Shown here piece by piece: positions 1 to 15,300 of a stretch of DNA of 64,000 nt (position 1 is the stretch's first letter; each line of letters opens with the position of its first letter). The notes under the pieces were generated by a model that did not search any database, was not told the origin of the DNA, and saw only the letters and a list, made by a program, of their open reading frames with translations. Both the position numbers and the translations under genes were made by a program. Origin of the DNA: Gorsachius magnificus (Eukaryota; Chordata; Aves; Pelecaniformes; Ardeidae); NCBI GenBank assembly GCA_034008185.1, contig CM067081.1:104851265-104915264 (forward strand), written 5' to 3'.

Positions 1-3000
1 GATTTTTAAGTCATGGTTAATATAATGTTACATATAAATATAATGTGGAGCTTGATTTTACATGAGAGGAGTAGATTTCTTCTCAGTTGGGAGCCAGGTC
101 ATAGTTGCTGCCTTTGCCACAGTGTTCTGAAAAATTATCTCAGACAGTTTCTATTAAATGCTGCTGTCTGGTTTATAGGGACAAATCTGTGGTATATTGC
201 AGAGACTGGCCTCTTAGCTTTACCCATCTATAGCACTCTGCCATGCCCAGACAGGAAAAGGAGTATTGTGTGTTACTAACAACTCCTTTTTTCCAGATAA
301 GGAAAAGTGACCCAACTTTTCCCTTCATTCCTGGCAGCTGGTAGTTGAGAATTTTTCATAAAAAGAAACTGAAAATGGTCCCGGGGATTACTGGGTGGAG
401 AAATTTCTGATGTGTGCCTTAGCAACTCAATGGCTCCCTCCTTTTATCGATAAGCCTCTCAACTGTAAACAATATAAATAGATCCTTTGTCTCGTAGCAC
501 CCACAGTTGCAAGGTAAACACAGAGGAGTGCAAAAGTGAGGTGAAGTCAGTGAGATTCTTCATGGCATGAATCATGTTGAATTTGGCTTGCTCCCAAAAG
601 TACATATTAGCAGAGAAGACTGCCACCTGAATGAGGTTAAATGATACTGGAATAGGCGGTAGCAAGAGAAGCAGTCCAGAAGCAGTACGTTGTACATAAA
701 GTGAATTTTCACGTGGTTATGGTTTGTTTTGGTGTGAGTCAAATTGTCAGTGATCTTGTTAGGTAATCTGCCGGGGAACAGTGCGATGTGGAGCTGCTCT
801 CTCCTGCCATTCTCCCACTTGAGCAATCGCTGAGTGAAAGAAGGGCATGGTGCAAACTGATGGGGCTGCTTACAGAGTTATGTTCCTAGAAAGGAACAGT
901 GTGGGCACCAGCAGGCAGGATGAGTACAGAGCCAGTTTAAGTGTGCATCAGTTGCCCAAAAGCAACATTAGATACAGACACTGATAACATCTATATTTAG
1001 GAAAATGAGGACAATTCCACTAATCCAGGAGTACTGGTGCTCACCAAGCTCTTACTCCTGTGGTCTGCATGTGCCTGTGCATCTACCTCTCTCATTGCTC
1101 CACTATCAGAGTGTGTGGATAGGTAACAGCTTTCACATGACTGGGGGATCAAGACACTGGAGAAGGCCACAGTACATCCCAGAACAAAAATAGTCTCTGT
1201 CACATGCTCCCTAAATTCACTGGATTGCCTCTTATAATTCAGATTTGGTTCCCCCTGAAAAATGCAGGTTGACAGAACAGCTCTGCTTCAGAGGGTTACA
1301 TGAGGATAAATGCATTCAAAGTTTATGAGCCACACAGATGACATGGTACGGCAAATCATGCAGTTGACATTGCTAAACTCAAAGCAAAATTTTTGAAGAA
1401 AATGGCCTTTTATACACACTCAAACATGCACACACATATACATTTACATACAGAAACATAATTTTAATATAAGGAGGACCAAAAAGAAGAAAGGTAGTAA
1501 TTTACTAGTAGCAGGTGTGATACTAAATGGACATTCAAAGCCCGTAGATTCTGTTGGCTTTATACACTGAAAGATTTCAGAATATGTTTCTGACATAATA
1601 AAATCAATTTTATTATTTAATCTATTATATATATTATGTATTACATATTATTTAGTCTACTTGAATTTAATTTCTAAACAAAATTGCATTAGTTTTGCCC
1701 TTGGATCCTAAATGTATCAGGAAACTTATCTTGCAGGGTTATACATTCTATTACAGTTTTATGGTAAGTCATAATACTTAAGTAGAAAGATAGTATCCAC
1801 AGAAACATCTATAGTTACTGCCTCTTCTGTCATGTTTTGGGCCCATGCTTCAATTATATACAGTATGCTCCTCTAGCTGGTACAAGAAAAAATTTAGGAA
1901 ATAGAAAAAATACCCATTGTAGGTCTTCTGTTTTGTTTCCACATCTTAAATGCTATTCTTAAAGGGAAGAAAATGGAAATTCTACTACATTCCCAGGATT
2001 ATATAAGTTGTTCCCATGTACTTAGTTTTGCTTTGTTCATTGAGAGAGAGGAAATGGGCACACAGCATGGCTGCATGAGTCACAGACATCTGTCTTTGAG
2101 TGTGTCCTATTTGATTAACAGAAGTTTACACTTTGGCCTTTCTTCTTTCCAGTGCCCCCAAACAGCATGAGTAATTTTGTACTTCATAGATTGCCTGGAG
2201 GTGACAAATATTCCCCACTTTTTCTGTATTCAAAAGTGTTTATCTTTCAGGCACTAAATTCAGAATGTGATTTTATTTTTTCTTTTGGCTTCCTGATATA
2301 ATTAAAGTCTGCCTTTTGCTGATAGTAAACACAGTCTTAAAAAAACCTATGAGGATAATAGAAACAGAAGCAAGGGATAAAAGCTCTGTCTTTAGCTTGA
2401 CACTTTTTCCACATGGTTTAGTCATAAATTCCAAAAAAAAAATACAGCCCTTCTCTACTTGGATGACTGAAAATCAGTAGCAGAAGCCTTTAATTCTTCT
2501 GCGTTCCGGGTAATAGAACATTTCAAGGAATGGCTTCACTCGGTTGAAAGACAAAGAATGTTCCTGATGTGCCAGACTGTAAGTGTCAAGCCTGGGCAGA
2601 GTGGTGATTGCTCTGTTGTGTCCTTCTGCACTGTCAACAGTGTTAAATGAATAAGGATGCTTTTGGCTCTTGTCATAGCTCTGCATAGATAAAGAGTTTT
2701 ATGGGTTTATTTTGCCTTTAAAAATCATACCCATGTATTATAGCACAGACAAGGATCAGTTTACTGCTGAAAGCCTCTCCAGTGTTTTATTCCCTGAACT
2801 TAACTCCCCTTGCCCCCTGTGCCCTGTGGCCAGCACACACGGCTAGTAAAACGTTCCTATTTGGTATAAACTCTTCTTCCCAGAGAGAAACCTCTAATTA
2901 TCTGTAAATCAGCTCTTATCCTATTTATGTTTCTGGTGCAGCATAAAAGTAAAAGTAAAGTGGAGGCCAGAAGCTAGTCTTTTTGGTAAGGGAAGAAGTA

Positions 3001-3185
3001 TTGTATATTCCTTGCTTCATAGAGTAAGTCCTAGAGAGAGAGCAGAAAGCACAGCAGAAATGTGAAGGGCAGATCTTTATCACTGAGCGGTTCCTGCACA
3101 ACCTTCTTCTTTTTTTCTGAAGGAGACAGTGGAATTGAAGTTAAGAAGCCTAATTGTGTCCCTGTAAAGATTTTGTGCAGCTTCA
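1..3185. other. Gene-free AT-rich stretch
   Basis: I see no supported gene here. Open frames on both strands are under 90 codons, overlap each other and look like chance. There is a short CA/TA-rich patch around 1416-1450 and a strongly AT-rich segment around 1600-1680 (TTATTATTTAAT-type runs). No recognised interspersed repeat was found before the CR1 fragment that follows. Small exons cannot be ruled out by eye. Confidence 0.65.
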
Positions 3186-3370
3186 GGCTCTGGAATGGGC
3201 TGCCCAGGGAGGTGGTGGAGTCCTCATCCCTGGAGGTCTTTAAAAGAAGGATAGATGAGATGCTTAGGGACATGGTTTAGTGGTGGGATGGCAGTGCTAG
3301 GTTAACGGTTGGACTCGATGATCTTAAAGGTCTTTTCCAACCGAGGTGATTCTATGATTCTATGATTCTT
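3186..3370 (+). mobile_element. CR1 LINE fragment, 3' end only
   Basis: This is the last ~185 bp of a chicken-repeat-1 (CR1) non-LTR retrotransposon in plus orientation. The family landmarks appear in order: the TGGAATGGGCTGCCCAGGGA block at about 3192, GAGGTGGTGGAGTC followed by CATCCCTGGAGGT, the TTGGACTCGATGATCTTAAA block at about 3308, and TCCAACC before the tail. The terminal 8-bp repeat is present as two full ATTCTATG units (3349-3364) plus a partial third. CR1 copies are usually truncated at the 5' end by incomplete reverse transcription, and this one has lost all coding sequence. The small plus-strand frame at 3062-3280 partly overlaps it and is not a gene. Confidence 0.95.
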
Positions 3371-6300
3371 GTAAGATAATTATTTCTCTAAACGAAATCT
3401 GAAAATCTGTCTTGTCTCACAGTCTGTGGCTGGTATCTTGTGAATTGTCTTCCCTCTACTAAGATGAGGAAAAATATCTTACTGCCTATCCACAAATTGA
3501 GGAGTTTTGGATTTCTACATCAATATTATCTCTTAAATGTCAAAGAACTTGCTTTACAGAATGTTTCCAGAATGGGTAACTTAACACCACCAAATATCCT
3601 GTGTTCTCCTTTCCTTGGAAGTAGGACAACTAAAATACAAAGGCAAGTTTATTTGCATAGAGAAACTTGTTAATGTCTGTCACCATTAGTCACTTGATGT
3701 AGAGGGAGATGATATGGGAAGAGAAAGCAAGTATAATTCAGAATTAGATGTTTCCAGCCATTTACACAGGTGGCCTAAGTCTTGAGAACTTGTAAATACA
3801 TGTTTCATTGCACTCTGTTCACAATTAGTTGCAAATTTTACTTTCTACTTCACATACTTGAGTGCAACATGGCAAGGAAACATTTGTTTTAATCTACTTC
3901 TGGTTCAGTATGCTAAATCCTGACTTGTAAAAATCATATAGCCCTGGTTTCTGTTGAACTCTAGTGGTTTGTACCATATGCAGCCTTGTCTACCTGACTT
4001 CTACTCAATTTAGTTTTGTGAGAACTTTCTTAATGAGTTCTTCAAGATTTTTTTAAAACCATAATTCCAGGCTTAAACAGGAAAGGGCGTGAGAGGAAGT
4101 CACTGGAAGTGTATCTGTGATGTGGATGACTGTGTGAACCTGTCAAACCCCTGAAACCAGGGCTAGATACATCAGTGGAGGCTCATATGGTAGAGTAACA
4201 AAAGGAAACCCAGTGCAGACCTGCTATACTGCAAGAAGTTTGTGTTCTGCAAAAATGTACCTGTGAACATGTAGACACACTCACACACCTCCCAAATAAA
4301 CTTGAAACCAGAGTAGCAATTATTTCCAGTTCCACTCTCAAGACTAATTGAAAATAATTTTGTTAATGGGCCTCTTAAAAAATGTTTGAGAAATATTGAG
4401 AATCTCTTTCTTTTCCAAAGTTTTTCAGCAGTGTCCTGTCAATTACCTGGCAAAGGCCTAATTCATCAAATCTTCACAGTGACCATTTATAATTTTCTGA
4501 AAAATAAACATTTTGACTCTTAGGTAAGATTTAGCCATTGATCCAACAGTGTGTCTAGGGTCATAACCAAGGAGTGAAATGAGCATGTGCTCCCAGCAAG
4601 AAAGTACTGTTTTAGAGAACACAGACCAATGGCTGTTTGCTTGAGATGACATAGGAGCCCCTAATTTCTCCATGCATCAGAGCTATAAAATAAGGATTTT
4701 CTTCTGTTACTTCAGATACTTTAGTTGTGTTTGCTCCAAATCATCAACAGGAAGTTCACTGGGCTCCTGAAGACTTGTAGTAGACATCCAGTCTATTACC
4801 AGTGATGATATCCAGAGAGGGAATTGTGCCAAAATGGCTTGCCAGAAAGCAGTTTCTGTAAATCACTTGAAGGTGAAGGAAATTTTTCCCTCTCACCTTT
4901 ATAAAAATGTTAGTATTTATTTATTAATTCTCCATTTCTTTCACGTTCTCCTCCTTTATTTGGTTTATTACAAAATGCAACAAAACATAGCTCTGAAACA
5001 AATGAATTGTCACAATTAGAAAAATAGGGTGGCAAAATGAATGAGAAGAAAAAAACAGGTTTTGAAATCAATATTTAAAGAACAATAATACTGGAAGCTG
5101 TGTCAAAAGTATTTCTTAATTGGTCTACATATACAAAAGGCTTACTTTTAGCAGTGGGAAACATACAATAAATTGATATCCTTTTTTCCCCAAATCTGAA
5201 TTGGAAAATCTTGCATCAAGTGAAAGTACCATCTTCACTGGATGCATACTGTCTTATGTACAGAGTTTGTCAAAAATCAGTCATATTGACTCCATGTGGG
5301 TATCCAAACAGCAGGATGTCAGATGTCACTAGCCCCTTCTGAAGGTACAGAAGGTCAGTGGTTTTAGAGAAATATTACTTAAAATATAAAAAATGCAAAA
5401 CCTTTCAGTCTGAAAGCAGTTAGTTCCAATTTTTTTTTTTTTTCATGTCAAATTAAATGAACACTTAGATTGACAGCTCTGTTGGCTGGACAATCCTCCC
5501 AGTATCTTTGGCAGATCCTGGACTTGGTTTTCTCTGTGAAGTGCCTTGTTTCTCTCTTTGCTGCCAGGACACACACAGGCACTCACATGTTCTCTGCCTG
5601 GCTGCTACTCACTCGCCCTCCCTGTGCGTCTCTTTCTCCCAAACAGCCCCTCTTCAGCATTCCTACCTTAAGTTTGTTCCTCTTTTTTACCCTGTCTACT
5701 GGCAAGATGTATTTTTGAAAGACAGGTGCCCTCCCTTTCCCCTGCAAAAAAAGAAAAGTGCTCTTGCTGCTTGGGTACCGTAAAGGCCACAACACAGAGA
5801 CTTAGGCAGCTGCAGATCCCCTTCCTCACTTATTCCTTCTTGGCTGCACTAAGTGTCCTTACATCTAGAGGTATTTGAAATACATATCCTGTGAAAGATC
5901 TTTCAGATTTTTTTTTGGTGCCATTAGCAGGCCTGACCCTAGCTGAACTTTGCATTCAGAGTATGTTTATTATTATACCAATAGCAATACACTCCACAGA
6001 TAGAAGCCTGCTAAAAATTCTTGTAGCCATGTAGGTCTTTGCAAAGAGGTTGATGTTTCATCCACAGGATCAATGAGGGCACAATCTGTTCACAGCATTT
6101 GCATATGCACTTTGCCAAGTTTACCCATCTCCTGAGAGTCCCCTGCTATTCTTTCCCCGACATAGAAGATTAAAGACAAGGGTATGCAAGGAATGTAGGG
6201 TTTTAAGAGGGTTCCTGTCTCTTAGTTTTCTGTGTTCTGATTCTTCTGGTGCATTTTGCTTTCTTTAGGCATCAGCTGCACTGTCTGGGGCAGTAGGTTT

Positions 6301-9300
6301 TCCACCTGAACCAGCAGCCCCGCTGGCATTGGGGGGGTCCGGGTGTGCTGGCAGTGCTGGGCAGGCTGGTCTCACTGAGAATTTGGGTTGGGAGTGAGAT
6401 CAGCCACTCCGAGAGCCTGAGAAGGATTTGTGTGAGCTTCTAAAAGAATTGGAAACGATTACAGATTATATACCTATTGGGAATTGCCTTGCTAGTCACA
6501 TCACAAAAGTGCCTGTCTCCCTTCCTGTGAAAGGGGGAGACACTGGCTGCACTGGAAACTGGATTCAATATGGGAGTGGGCCAGAATTTAAAAAAGATGG
6601 AGTGAGAAGGCAGTACAAGTGGAGAAAACAAACTGGGTCCCTGAACTTAAGATTTTTATGAGATTTCTGACATCTCCCAGCCTAAGATTCAGTGTATCTG
6701 AGTTCATACTTGATTATTGAAATTTTGTAGAGATAACTGAAAAATCAGAAAAATTGTCTTTTGAAATTTCATATGAACCCAGGTCTGAAAGTTAATAACT
6801 TTGTCATGGGATTGGATGTAAAACTTTGGATTACATAATTACTTTTAATTTCTGTGGTCTGCGTTGATATCATTGAATTTCATCAAGAACATTGATTATA
6901 CACTTCCAACGAAAAATATGCATTTTTCCAGGGCGTTAGAGGAAAGAAGGTGGTATCTGGTCATTAAAAGTCTTACAGAAAAAACTGGCATATTCAATAA
7001 ACTGCAAATATCTTAGTTATTACATTTCCAGTGGACTGGATAGAAGAGTAAGTGGGTAAAATAAATAGGACAGTGTAAAAAACCCCTAGTTTTTCCCTTC
7101 TCTGGCCAATATTCTTGAAGCAGTTTCCATTTCAGAGATGCAATCTCACGTGTAAAACTCTCACTTTAGAGGTACATTACTTGATGGTCTAGACAGACTA
7201 TATCCTGTGTCTGTAACTAGAATCAAAGCCACATTTTTGCTATTGTGTATTTGGACACCACAGACATACAAGTTAATTACATTGAGCACACCATTTATTT
7301 AAAAAAATGGATTAATTTCATATGTGAATGCAGTGGCTAATCTATGGCTATGAAAATGAAGAAAAAAAAGAAAAAAAAAATCCTTAGGAACATTGCCTCT
7401 TGCCTGTGTGGTAACACAGAAATATAACCATAATCTGATGAACTTTTACATTATTACTGGCATCTCAATTCCTTTTCAGTGGAAATATCGGCTCTGGCAT
7501 TGGCTTACACTGTATATGTGCATCATTCCTTATCCTCTTTATGTCTCCAGGCCAGCTGTCAGCTTGCTTTGGGGTGCAATGTAGAAATCTTTTATCTCCG
7601 AAACCAAAAGTGACATACTACCCTCTGCCCATGCAGAATACTCATACCAACTAATGTCTGCTTGCTTGGACTTTTAAAAATCTTCTGGATGAAGAAAATT
7701 TCCAGTCTTCTGTAATTTTATATGACAAAGAAATAAAAAAATGATATTCTGGAAGTGAGATTTATCAATTTTATATATATTTTTTGTTGTTGTTGTTGTT
7801 GTTTTACATATACAAACAGTGTCTCCACATTGTATCCCTGACTACAATACAACCTTCAGTGTGTAGTGTATTGCCATTCTGGCTGTACTGGCATCAATGT
7901 GAACATTGTTATTCCTCTATTACTTTTTGGCTTTCCTCGACAGTTTTCATTTTTGAAAAAGAGCATTTTGTGCTTTTCTTGTTCTTAAACAGTATGCCAG
8001 TTCCAAACTCCCCTCCTGTTGAGAAATGAAATTAAATATTGTGCTCCCTGGCTTCAATTATCATATTCTTAATTACCCATTTGGAAAGAAATTTTTTGTA
8101 TGTGAGGGTAGTAATACAAGAATCAGAATGTTTCAGAATGTTACAGGTGGGTTTTATTTGTGTTATTAAAAGCTATGCCCGAGTCCTCTTCTGGCTTTTG
8201 TCCCTGTAGAAAGCCTGGCCCTCCTCCAGAGATCATTTTTGCTCAAGAGACTGGAAAGAGACTCATAAAAGACTTGTTCTGAGTTTGGAAAGCGTGCAGA
8301 AAAGGAGTGCTCATTAATTTCAGTTGCCTGCATTGTGAAGTTAAGAATGTAACTTCAAAAGGGTAACAGAGAATGGGAAATGGGGATTAAGAGAATGTAG
8401 GTTAAAATTATATATGTTTGATGCCTAAATAAAGCAGTAGATAATAATAAAGTTATTAATACTACTAAACACTGAGGATAAGTGCTAGCACACACATAAC
8501 TCACTGAGAGGTTAGCAAATAACCAGGCTGAAGAAGCTACCGAAGGAAGACTTCTTATCCATGAAAAAAGCTCACAATTCCCTACCAGAAAGTAACTGAT
8601 ATAGTGCAGGGCATTTGAGTGTGAATGAACTATCACATGTATGTTTATGAGACACAATTTAAACCATTGCATGTAATGGAATTTCTTATCCCTGTTAAAA
8701 AACATGTAAAAATATTAGTGTCCTAGTATTTTTTATAACAATAAAAGAATGAGTGGAAATCATTGCTTCAGTTTGTAAAAGCCTCTGTAGTGCAACATGA
8801 TGATTGCAACGGAGTGTTACTCTCTGGGTGACCAGTGGGGAACAACTGTGGCATGTCTGAATTGAAATATTTTTATCTGAAACAGAAGTATGTCCAGTTT
8901 TTGACTGAATTGCTTGGGCTTAGAATTTCAAATGGTATATAACCAATCATTCCTCAGAAAATCACTTCTCAGTTAATAAATACTGGTATTTACAGAAATG
9001 GGTAACATGAATGATTCATTTGGGTATCTGTGCAGAGGCAGCCAAAGTACTACTGAAATCCCCTGCCCACTTCTGTGGCTGTGGGTTAAAAAATAACTCT
9101 GAGCTAAAAGTAAGTTTCACCATGTTGTGTATAAAACTACTGTACACTTCTTACTGCAAGCATTAGTAACTTCTTGAGAAATAATGACCTCTACTTTAAT
9201 GAAAAAATGAACAGTGTTAATGATCAGAGAGCCAGATTTATGGGATTGTGCCTCTTCAAAATACTCAGAAAGCTATTCAGGCAAGTTAAGTTACCTGGAA

Positions 9301-12300
9301 TTAACTCTGTGAAATGCTCTGTTTGCTTCCTCACACTGCGTACTTGCAAAAATAGTCCCTGTTCTCCTTTTATTTACTTTTTGGTGTGTCTTTTCCCTGA
9401 CTGTAACCAAAAGGTAGTGCTTCAAGAAAAACGTTGCACAACCCTCATTCTTGCCCAGAACTTTAGGAAACTTCCAAGAAGATGCCTGATAGCTGGGAGA
9501 TGGCATTTTCTCTAGTCACAAGTAGCCTTAGAACTGATTTTCTGTGACACTGGAGTTTCTTTATCTTATCTTCTGTCTGAAAGGGACCATTTACAATTTT
9601 GAAATAATTCCTGGAAGAAAAAATTTCATCAGAGAACTCAATAGAGCAATTTGAGCTAAATCTACTCTTGGTCCCCAGCAGAAAGATGGGGGGAGAGAGA
9701 TTCCTGCAGCGATAATAACAAGATGAAGTTTTAGTGGGCTGTTTTCCAGCTGCTTCTGGCTTCCTGGGGATGCAATGGATAAACAGGATACAAGTATAAA
9801 ACAGTGCTGTTTTGAGACTACTTTAATTTACACTTGATATCAAGGTGGCTTCTGGCTGGAAAGCCTCAGCTTATTAATATAGCAAAATTGAGAAACAGAT
9901 TCCCTCCTCCCATTAGGATTTCAGAGCAGCAACACAAGCTGAGCATTTCCTTTGGAGGGGATCAGTCCAAGCCCGCAGACTGAGAACAGGAAGGAGTTTC
10001 ATTCATTCTGGAAGGAAAAAAGCATTTGACAGGAAAATATAGGCCAATGTAGACTATAATGGTTCCAGATAGTCTTAGCTTTATGATGCCTTGACCACTT
10101 CCACATTTTTACTTTTCTCCAAGATAACAGACTGACAGAATTCCCAGTTCTCATTTTTCTTTTTTTTTTTTTCTGACGTGCATGTTCATTAGCCATTTCC
10201 CAGAATACAGCTGTTGATTTCTCTTTCACCACAGTATTTTCAATTCTCTTTTAATTCAGTCCAATGCTGACTATTGGCAATATGAATAATCTTTTTGCTG
10301 TTCCAGAAATCATAAACTCCAGAAAAATACGGTCTTGAGACTGTTTAGGAAAAAATATTCAATTTGCAAATGCAGCATTTGGCCCATATTGTAGGGCTGG
10401 GCATCCTGCTGGAGACTTGTGGCAGCAGTTGTCTCTCAGTGATCTCCAGACAGCTGTGAAACTGATGCTTGAAGCAGTTTGTTTCACACGTTTCCAGTTA
10501 CTTCAGCAAACTAGGGTTAAGGAAGGAGAGGAACAGGAGAGCAGAGAGAGAGCAAAAGCACTCACCACCCATCCTCAGCACTCCTAAATTTTGGACCCTA
10601 CTTGTTGCACACAGGTAAATTATGCAAACAACAAAAAAAAAGAGTTGAGCATCTCTTCTAGCAGCCTCTCTTTCCACCTCACTCTTTCCCCCTAACCTCC
10701 ACCCACACACTGCATAAGGGTGCTTTAATGGTCAGGTCTGGGGCATGCAAATGTTTTTTGTCCCACAGAGCATGTGAGGATTTCCATTAAAATTGTCCAC
10801 AGACCAGACTAACCAGAATTTTTCCATCACAAATATTTTTAGGTGCTTTGTATCTTTCAGTTGGTTTTAATTTTTTTCTGTTTACCTTTTTTTTTGTTTT
10901 ACTGCATTAAGAACTGTGTTTTTAATAGCACTAGTTATTATCCTGAATAGATATTGAAAGAGAGAGGCTAGGCAGAGATTTCTTACAAAGAGGGAACTAC
11001 CACAGTCTTTGAAAGTCAAATCAATGACTGTCTTTCCTCAGAACTTGCACCCACTTTCTCTCTCAGGTTCTGTTGGCCTTCTTGGGGATGATAGTCCAAG
11101 AAAAGAACCAGTATTTCTGGTACCTGTCCTTTACCCAAGCCCTAAAATGGAATAAACTTGAATTAGCAATGTTGGTACTCCTTTTCCTCTTTACAAATAT
11201 TTTTGAAATTTTGCATAGTCTGCAATCAAATGTAGGCTTCTAAAACACTTTGTGAAGCAGAATTATCATTTCCATCCAGCTCCTATAAATAATTTATATC
11301 AGTGCTTTTTCATGTCTGTTCAGTGGCCAATCTTTCATCAGAATGTTGTTTAATATGGGAAATAAATGTTTCCATCTTCCTTGCCTCCGCTTAACTGCAT
11401 TTCTGTAGCTGTTATTTATTTTTGTAACCATGGTGATGAAATTTATTTATTGCCTGCAGTCATAACAATTCTAAACACGTATTTATGTTTATTTCATGTC
11501 CACAAACCTGAACACTACATTAACACAATTATAATATAAGTTTGAGGAATATATCCTTGAAATACTCTTACATCTATTTTCTTGAGTTGTATCAAATATT
11601 TTTAAGTTTGGGACACTCAAGAAGTTATGGTGTGCTCTCCAGCATTTCTGCAGTAAATTTCATGCACTACTGAAAAGCAGTCTAAGATATCCCTGAATTT
11701 TTTTTGGTATCTAGCTTCAGATAGCTTATAGAACCTGTACAGTCCCTGCTAGATGTGGTTGGTGTGGTGTGGTTACCAAAATTCCTGAAGACCCATCCAG
11801 AATATGTCTAGCTTCCCGCTTTTGCTTCATTTTTTTGTGGCATTCAAAAAGCAGTGGTCAGACCCATTCCAGCTCAGACATGGAGGTCCCCAAGGCACCT
11901 CACAGCACCTGACAGCTCTCTGCCCTTGTCATGACCCAAAGATTGGCTGATATTCAAAGGACCATAGATACCTGACTGAAACTTGATGTGGTAGAAAGCA
12001 CCTTCATCAAAAAGCTTGCCAGTATCTGTCTGGCAGTATTAATATTGATGTCCTCTAACCTTTCATGAGATTTTAGACAATGTAAAGCAGAGATAGCTGT
12101 TATTGCTTAAGTACCTAGAAGCCCTAATCCCTACTTATAAGTTTCTGCTAGTACTGTTGAAATACAGGGAGAAAACAAACCCCAAACAAAAAAAAAACTT
12201 GTGTCCTATGAAAGTTTTCAAATCATTTATACAAATTGTGATAGACTAATATAGCAAGACAAGGATGTAGAAGGAGGCTAATAATCAGCAGTGCTCTTGC

Positions 12301-15300
12301 TGCATTGACAACCAAGATAGGGTCAAATTTTTGTAGGCAGTGGAGTCTGCATCAACTTCTGAGGAACTTGGACAACTTTGTCGAAGTTTGAAGAAAATTC
12401 TTCCCAGTTACAAGGGACAATGTGGGAAGAGGCATGAAGGTGTTTGTTGAATATGTAACACATTGAGCATGGAATCTAGAAGGAACTTTGACAGACTTAT
12501 CCTTTAATGGGTATGGAGTATTGAAAAATATTCTGACAGTAAGAATTACTTTTTTTGTGCAAGCAAATATCACCTGAGTACTTATTTTCCTCATCTTGAA
12601 TTTGAAAGATCTCTCCCATAACACCCAAAGCAGATGCAAAACTAAAAAACTACAGCTACCTTAAAATTATTGATTAAAATGAGCTTTGTTTCATTTCCTT
12701 AGACACACAAACGCCTTGCCATCTTGGTAGTTACTCACAGGCCCTCAGAGGAATCCTGCCTAAATATTGTAAAAAGTACATTTACTAATATACAGATCAA
12801 TACAGGATATAATGACCACTGCAAAAAGCACTTTGCCATGAAATGTGGTAACGCCTGGTTTTGGGTTACTTAAGTGGAGTGGTGAAAGAACAGTTTTATC
12901 CCTACAACTTTGCTAATCAGCCAGCTGAGTATAGGAGATGGTAGTTGGTCTGATAGAGTGATATTTTGCATAGATGAGGAAATGAAGCAAGGCTTATTGT
13001 AATTAGGAAAACTTCTTGGCTTGCGTAAAAGGAAACAGAATTATTTCCAGAGAGGAATTTCAACTCTCTCTGAATTCTCTAGAGAAAAATCAATTAACGG
13101 CATGAATACACTCCACTCAGATGAGAGGTTCTTTGATAGTTTCTTTAATGAGTGCAACCTGAGGAGGAACGCATCTATGAAAACTGAATGTTTGATATCT
13201 GCTTTGTCAAGGTGGCAAATGAGGTGGACAAGACATTTCCAATACAATTTGGTGTAAGTTGATTAATCCTGTTTTTCTCTTACACTTGGCTATTATAAAT
13301 TATTATAAATGTATGTAGATATCCTCTGTATGGAAATGGGGTTTTATTTGTATTTTAACTTGACATGGGCTGAATTAAGTGTGATTCAAGGTGACTGGAT
13401 CTCCAGCTACCTTGTCATGATTAGGCATTCCTAATTTACAGGTCTGAGTAATCTGTGGATTTAGAGGATCTTGGGGCACCTTCAGAGGTGCTTTACCTTC
13501 TGCCGCACATTCTCTAAAGTATGCGAAAGGGAAGTTGCACGTTGCCTATGTGAAGAACTGGCATCACAGTTATAGAGAGATGTGTCCTGTAGGGTCATGC
13601 GGTAACCAAGAAGGCTCTTTGGCATGCAGCTACTTGTTGAAGTCTATGCTTAAATCTTATGAGTCTTGGGGAAACAAGTAATGAGCATACAAGGGGGTAA
13701 TATACAGTTCCTGCTTGAGAGCTTCCAGATGAGATTTAGACAATCTGAATTGCCCACAAAAAAAGGTTTCTGATAATTGGGTGCATTTGTAATTGCAGTA
13801 TCAGCATTAGCAAGATTAATAGTGTGCTAGCTAAACTGAGAAGGCTGAAGAAGTTTCCAATGTTTAACGAATGTGAAGAGAAGCTATATGAACAGCTGTA
13901 TTAACTGTTACAAATTGGGAAAAACTATGTCCATACCAGTGTTAGAAAAGGAAGCAATTGTCAGTTCATTTTCTTTTCTAGTGCATAGCTGTTCTCCATA
14001 GCATAAATTATCTTGAAAAAGCACCTAAGAATAACTTTCAAGCAACAAGGTAATCAGAATTCCTCCAGAGTTATTGCTGTCTCTTAGTTTCCCAATTAAG
14101 ATGTGTTTTAAATGGTTTCTTTGCTTTATTTGCTGTGTATGTTGTGATCTACAACACTCACATACTTGTCCTTTTCAATACTGCACTGTGCCTCTCTCCC
14201 CAGGCACTTAATGCTCTGTCCTCTTTCCCCAGCAAACACAAGAGCAAAGGGCAGTAGCACAGTGGTGCAGAAAGCTAAATGTTTCAGGTTTCCCAGTTCT
14301 GTCCTGTTGGGATCCTGACCTTTCAGAGGTGTTATCCTACAACTATTTCCCTTCTGCTGCTTTGTTCTTACATATTCCCCAGTTATGGATTACTTCAACC
14401 TCTATATGGGCAGCTTTTATTCTGACATCAATTATTCCTACTGACATGTGTGTGTCAGGGAGGTCATGATACAGGGATTGCACACAGTTTAATAATCCTC
14501 AGCTAGGTGGGTCACTGGAGATCATCTCTTGTATGCCAAGTTTAGAAGAGGATACCTGAAGGAGTAGGGACTTTCTGAGCCTTTGATCAGATTCAATCAC
14601 TGAGGCAGATATGAATGAGAAACCATGCTCTATTTTTTTGTACTGTGCACAAATTCAGGGTCTAGTTTAGCAATGCCAGTGTCACAGGGTTCATGAGCCT
14701 CACCTGGGAAGAAACAGCTGACATCAACGACATCAGGGGGAAGGAAAAAGCAGGAAGAAACAAGGGCAGCTCCCCCTGAACAAACACCATCCATGCCAGA
14801 AGATGCAGGTTGTTGGAAGAGGGTGGAGGAGCAGCTGGAAGCTGAAGACAAAGCCTGGGAAACTGGGAAGGACTTGTGCCTGTTGACTCTGGGAGCGACA
14901 TGGGGGCAGAGACTGTGCTACCTTGAAGTGATCCTGGATGGGGAAGGCTTGCTGGTTGGTGCTGCTCCCACGTGAGGTGAGCAACTTATGATCAGTAAGT
15001 CCATCTCCTAACTCTGGCATACTTGTGTAGTCTTCCTGTCAGAGAGTAACTGCATTTTATGGCTTTCTTAGGGAAAGAGTTACAGTCTGTGCTGCATGAG
15101 CAGCTTGGTGAGTTCACCCTATTTGTTCTTCTTAGGGAGTACCAGGAGTCTGAATGCACAGTCCTTACTCCTAGGCTGCCATCGTCAGGTAATGGCCACA
15201 CATGGTTGAGAAAAGCTGAATCTGGAAATTGCATTAATATGATCTTTCTTTTCTGTTGGTGCTCATGTAGCTTTCCAAAGATGTTGTGAGGATGGATTCT

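Noticed and set aside
1416..1450. Possible CA microsatellite
   Set aside because: The CA and TA units are short and interrupted, too degenerate to call as a separate repeat.
9174..9515. 113-codon plus frame
   Set aside because: It has several Cys residues but no spacing matching a zinc-binding or other family that I know, and a minus-strand frame overlaps it. It is treated as chance.
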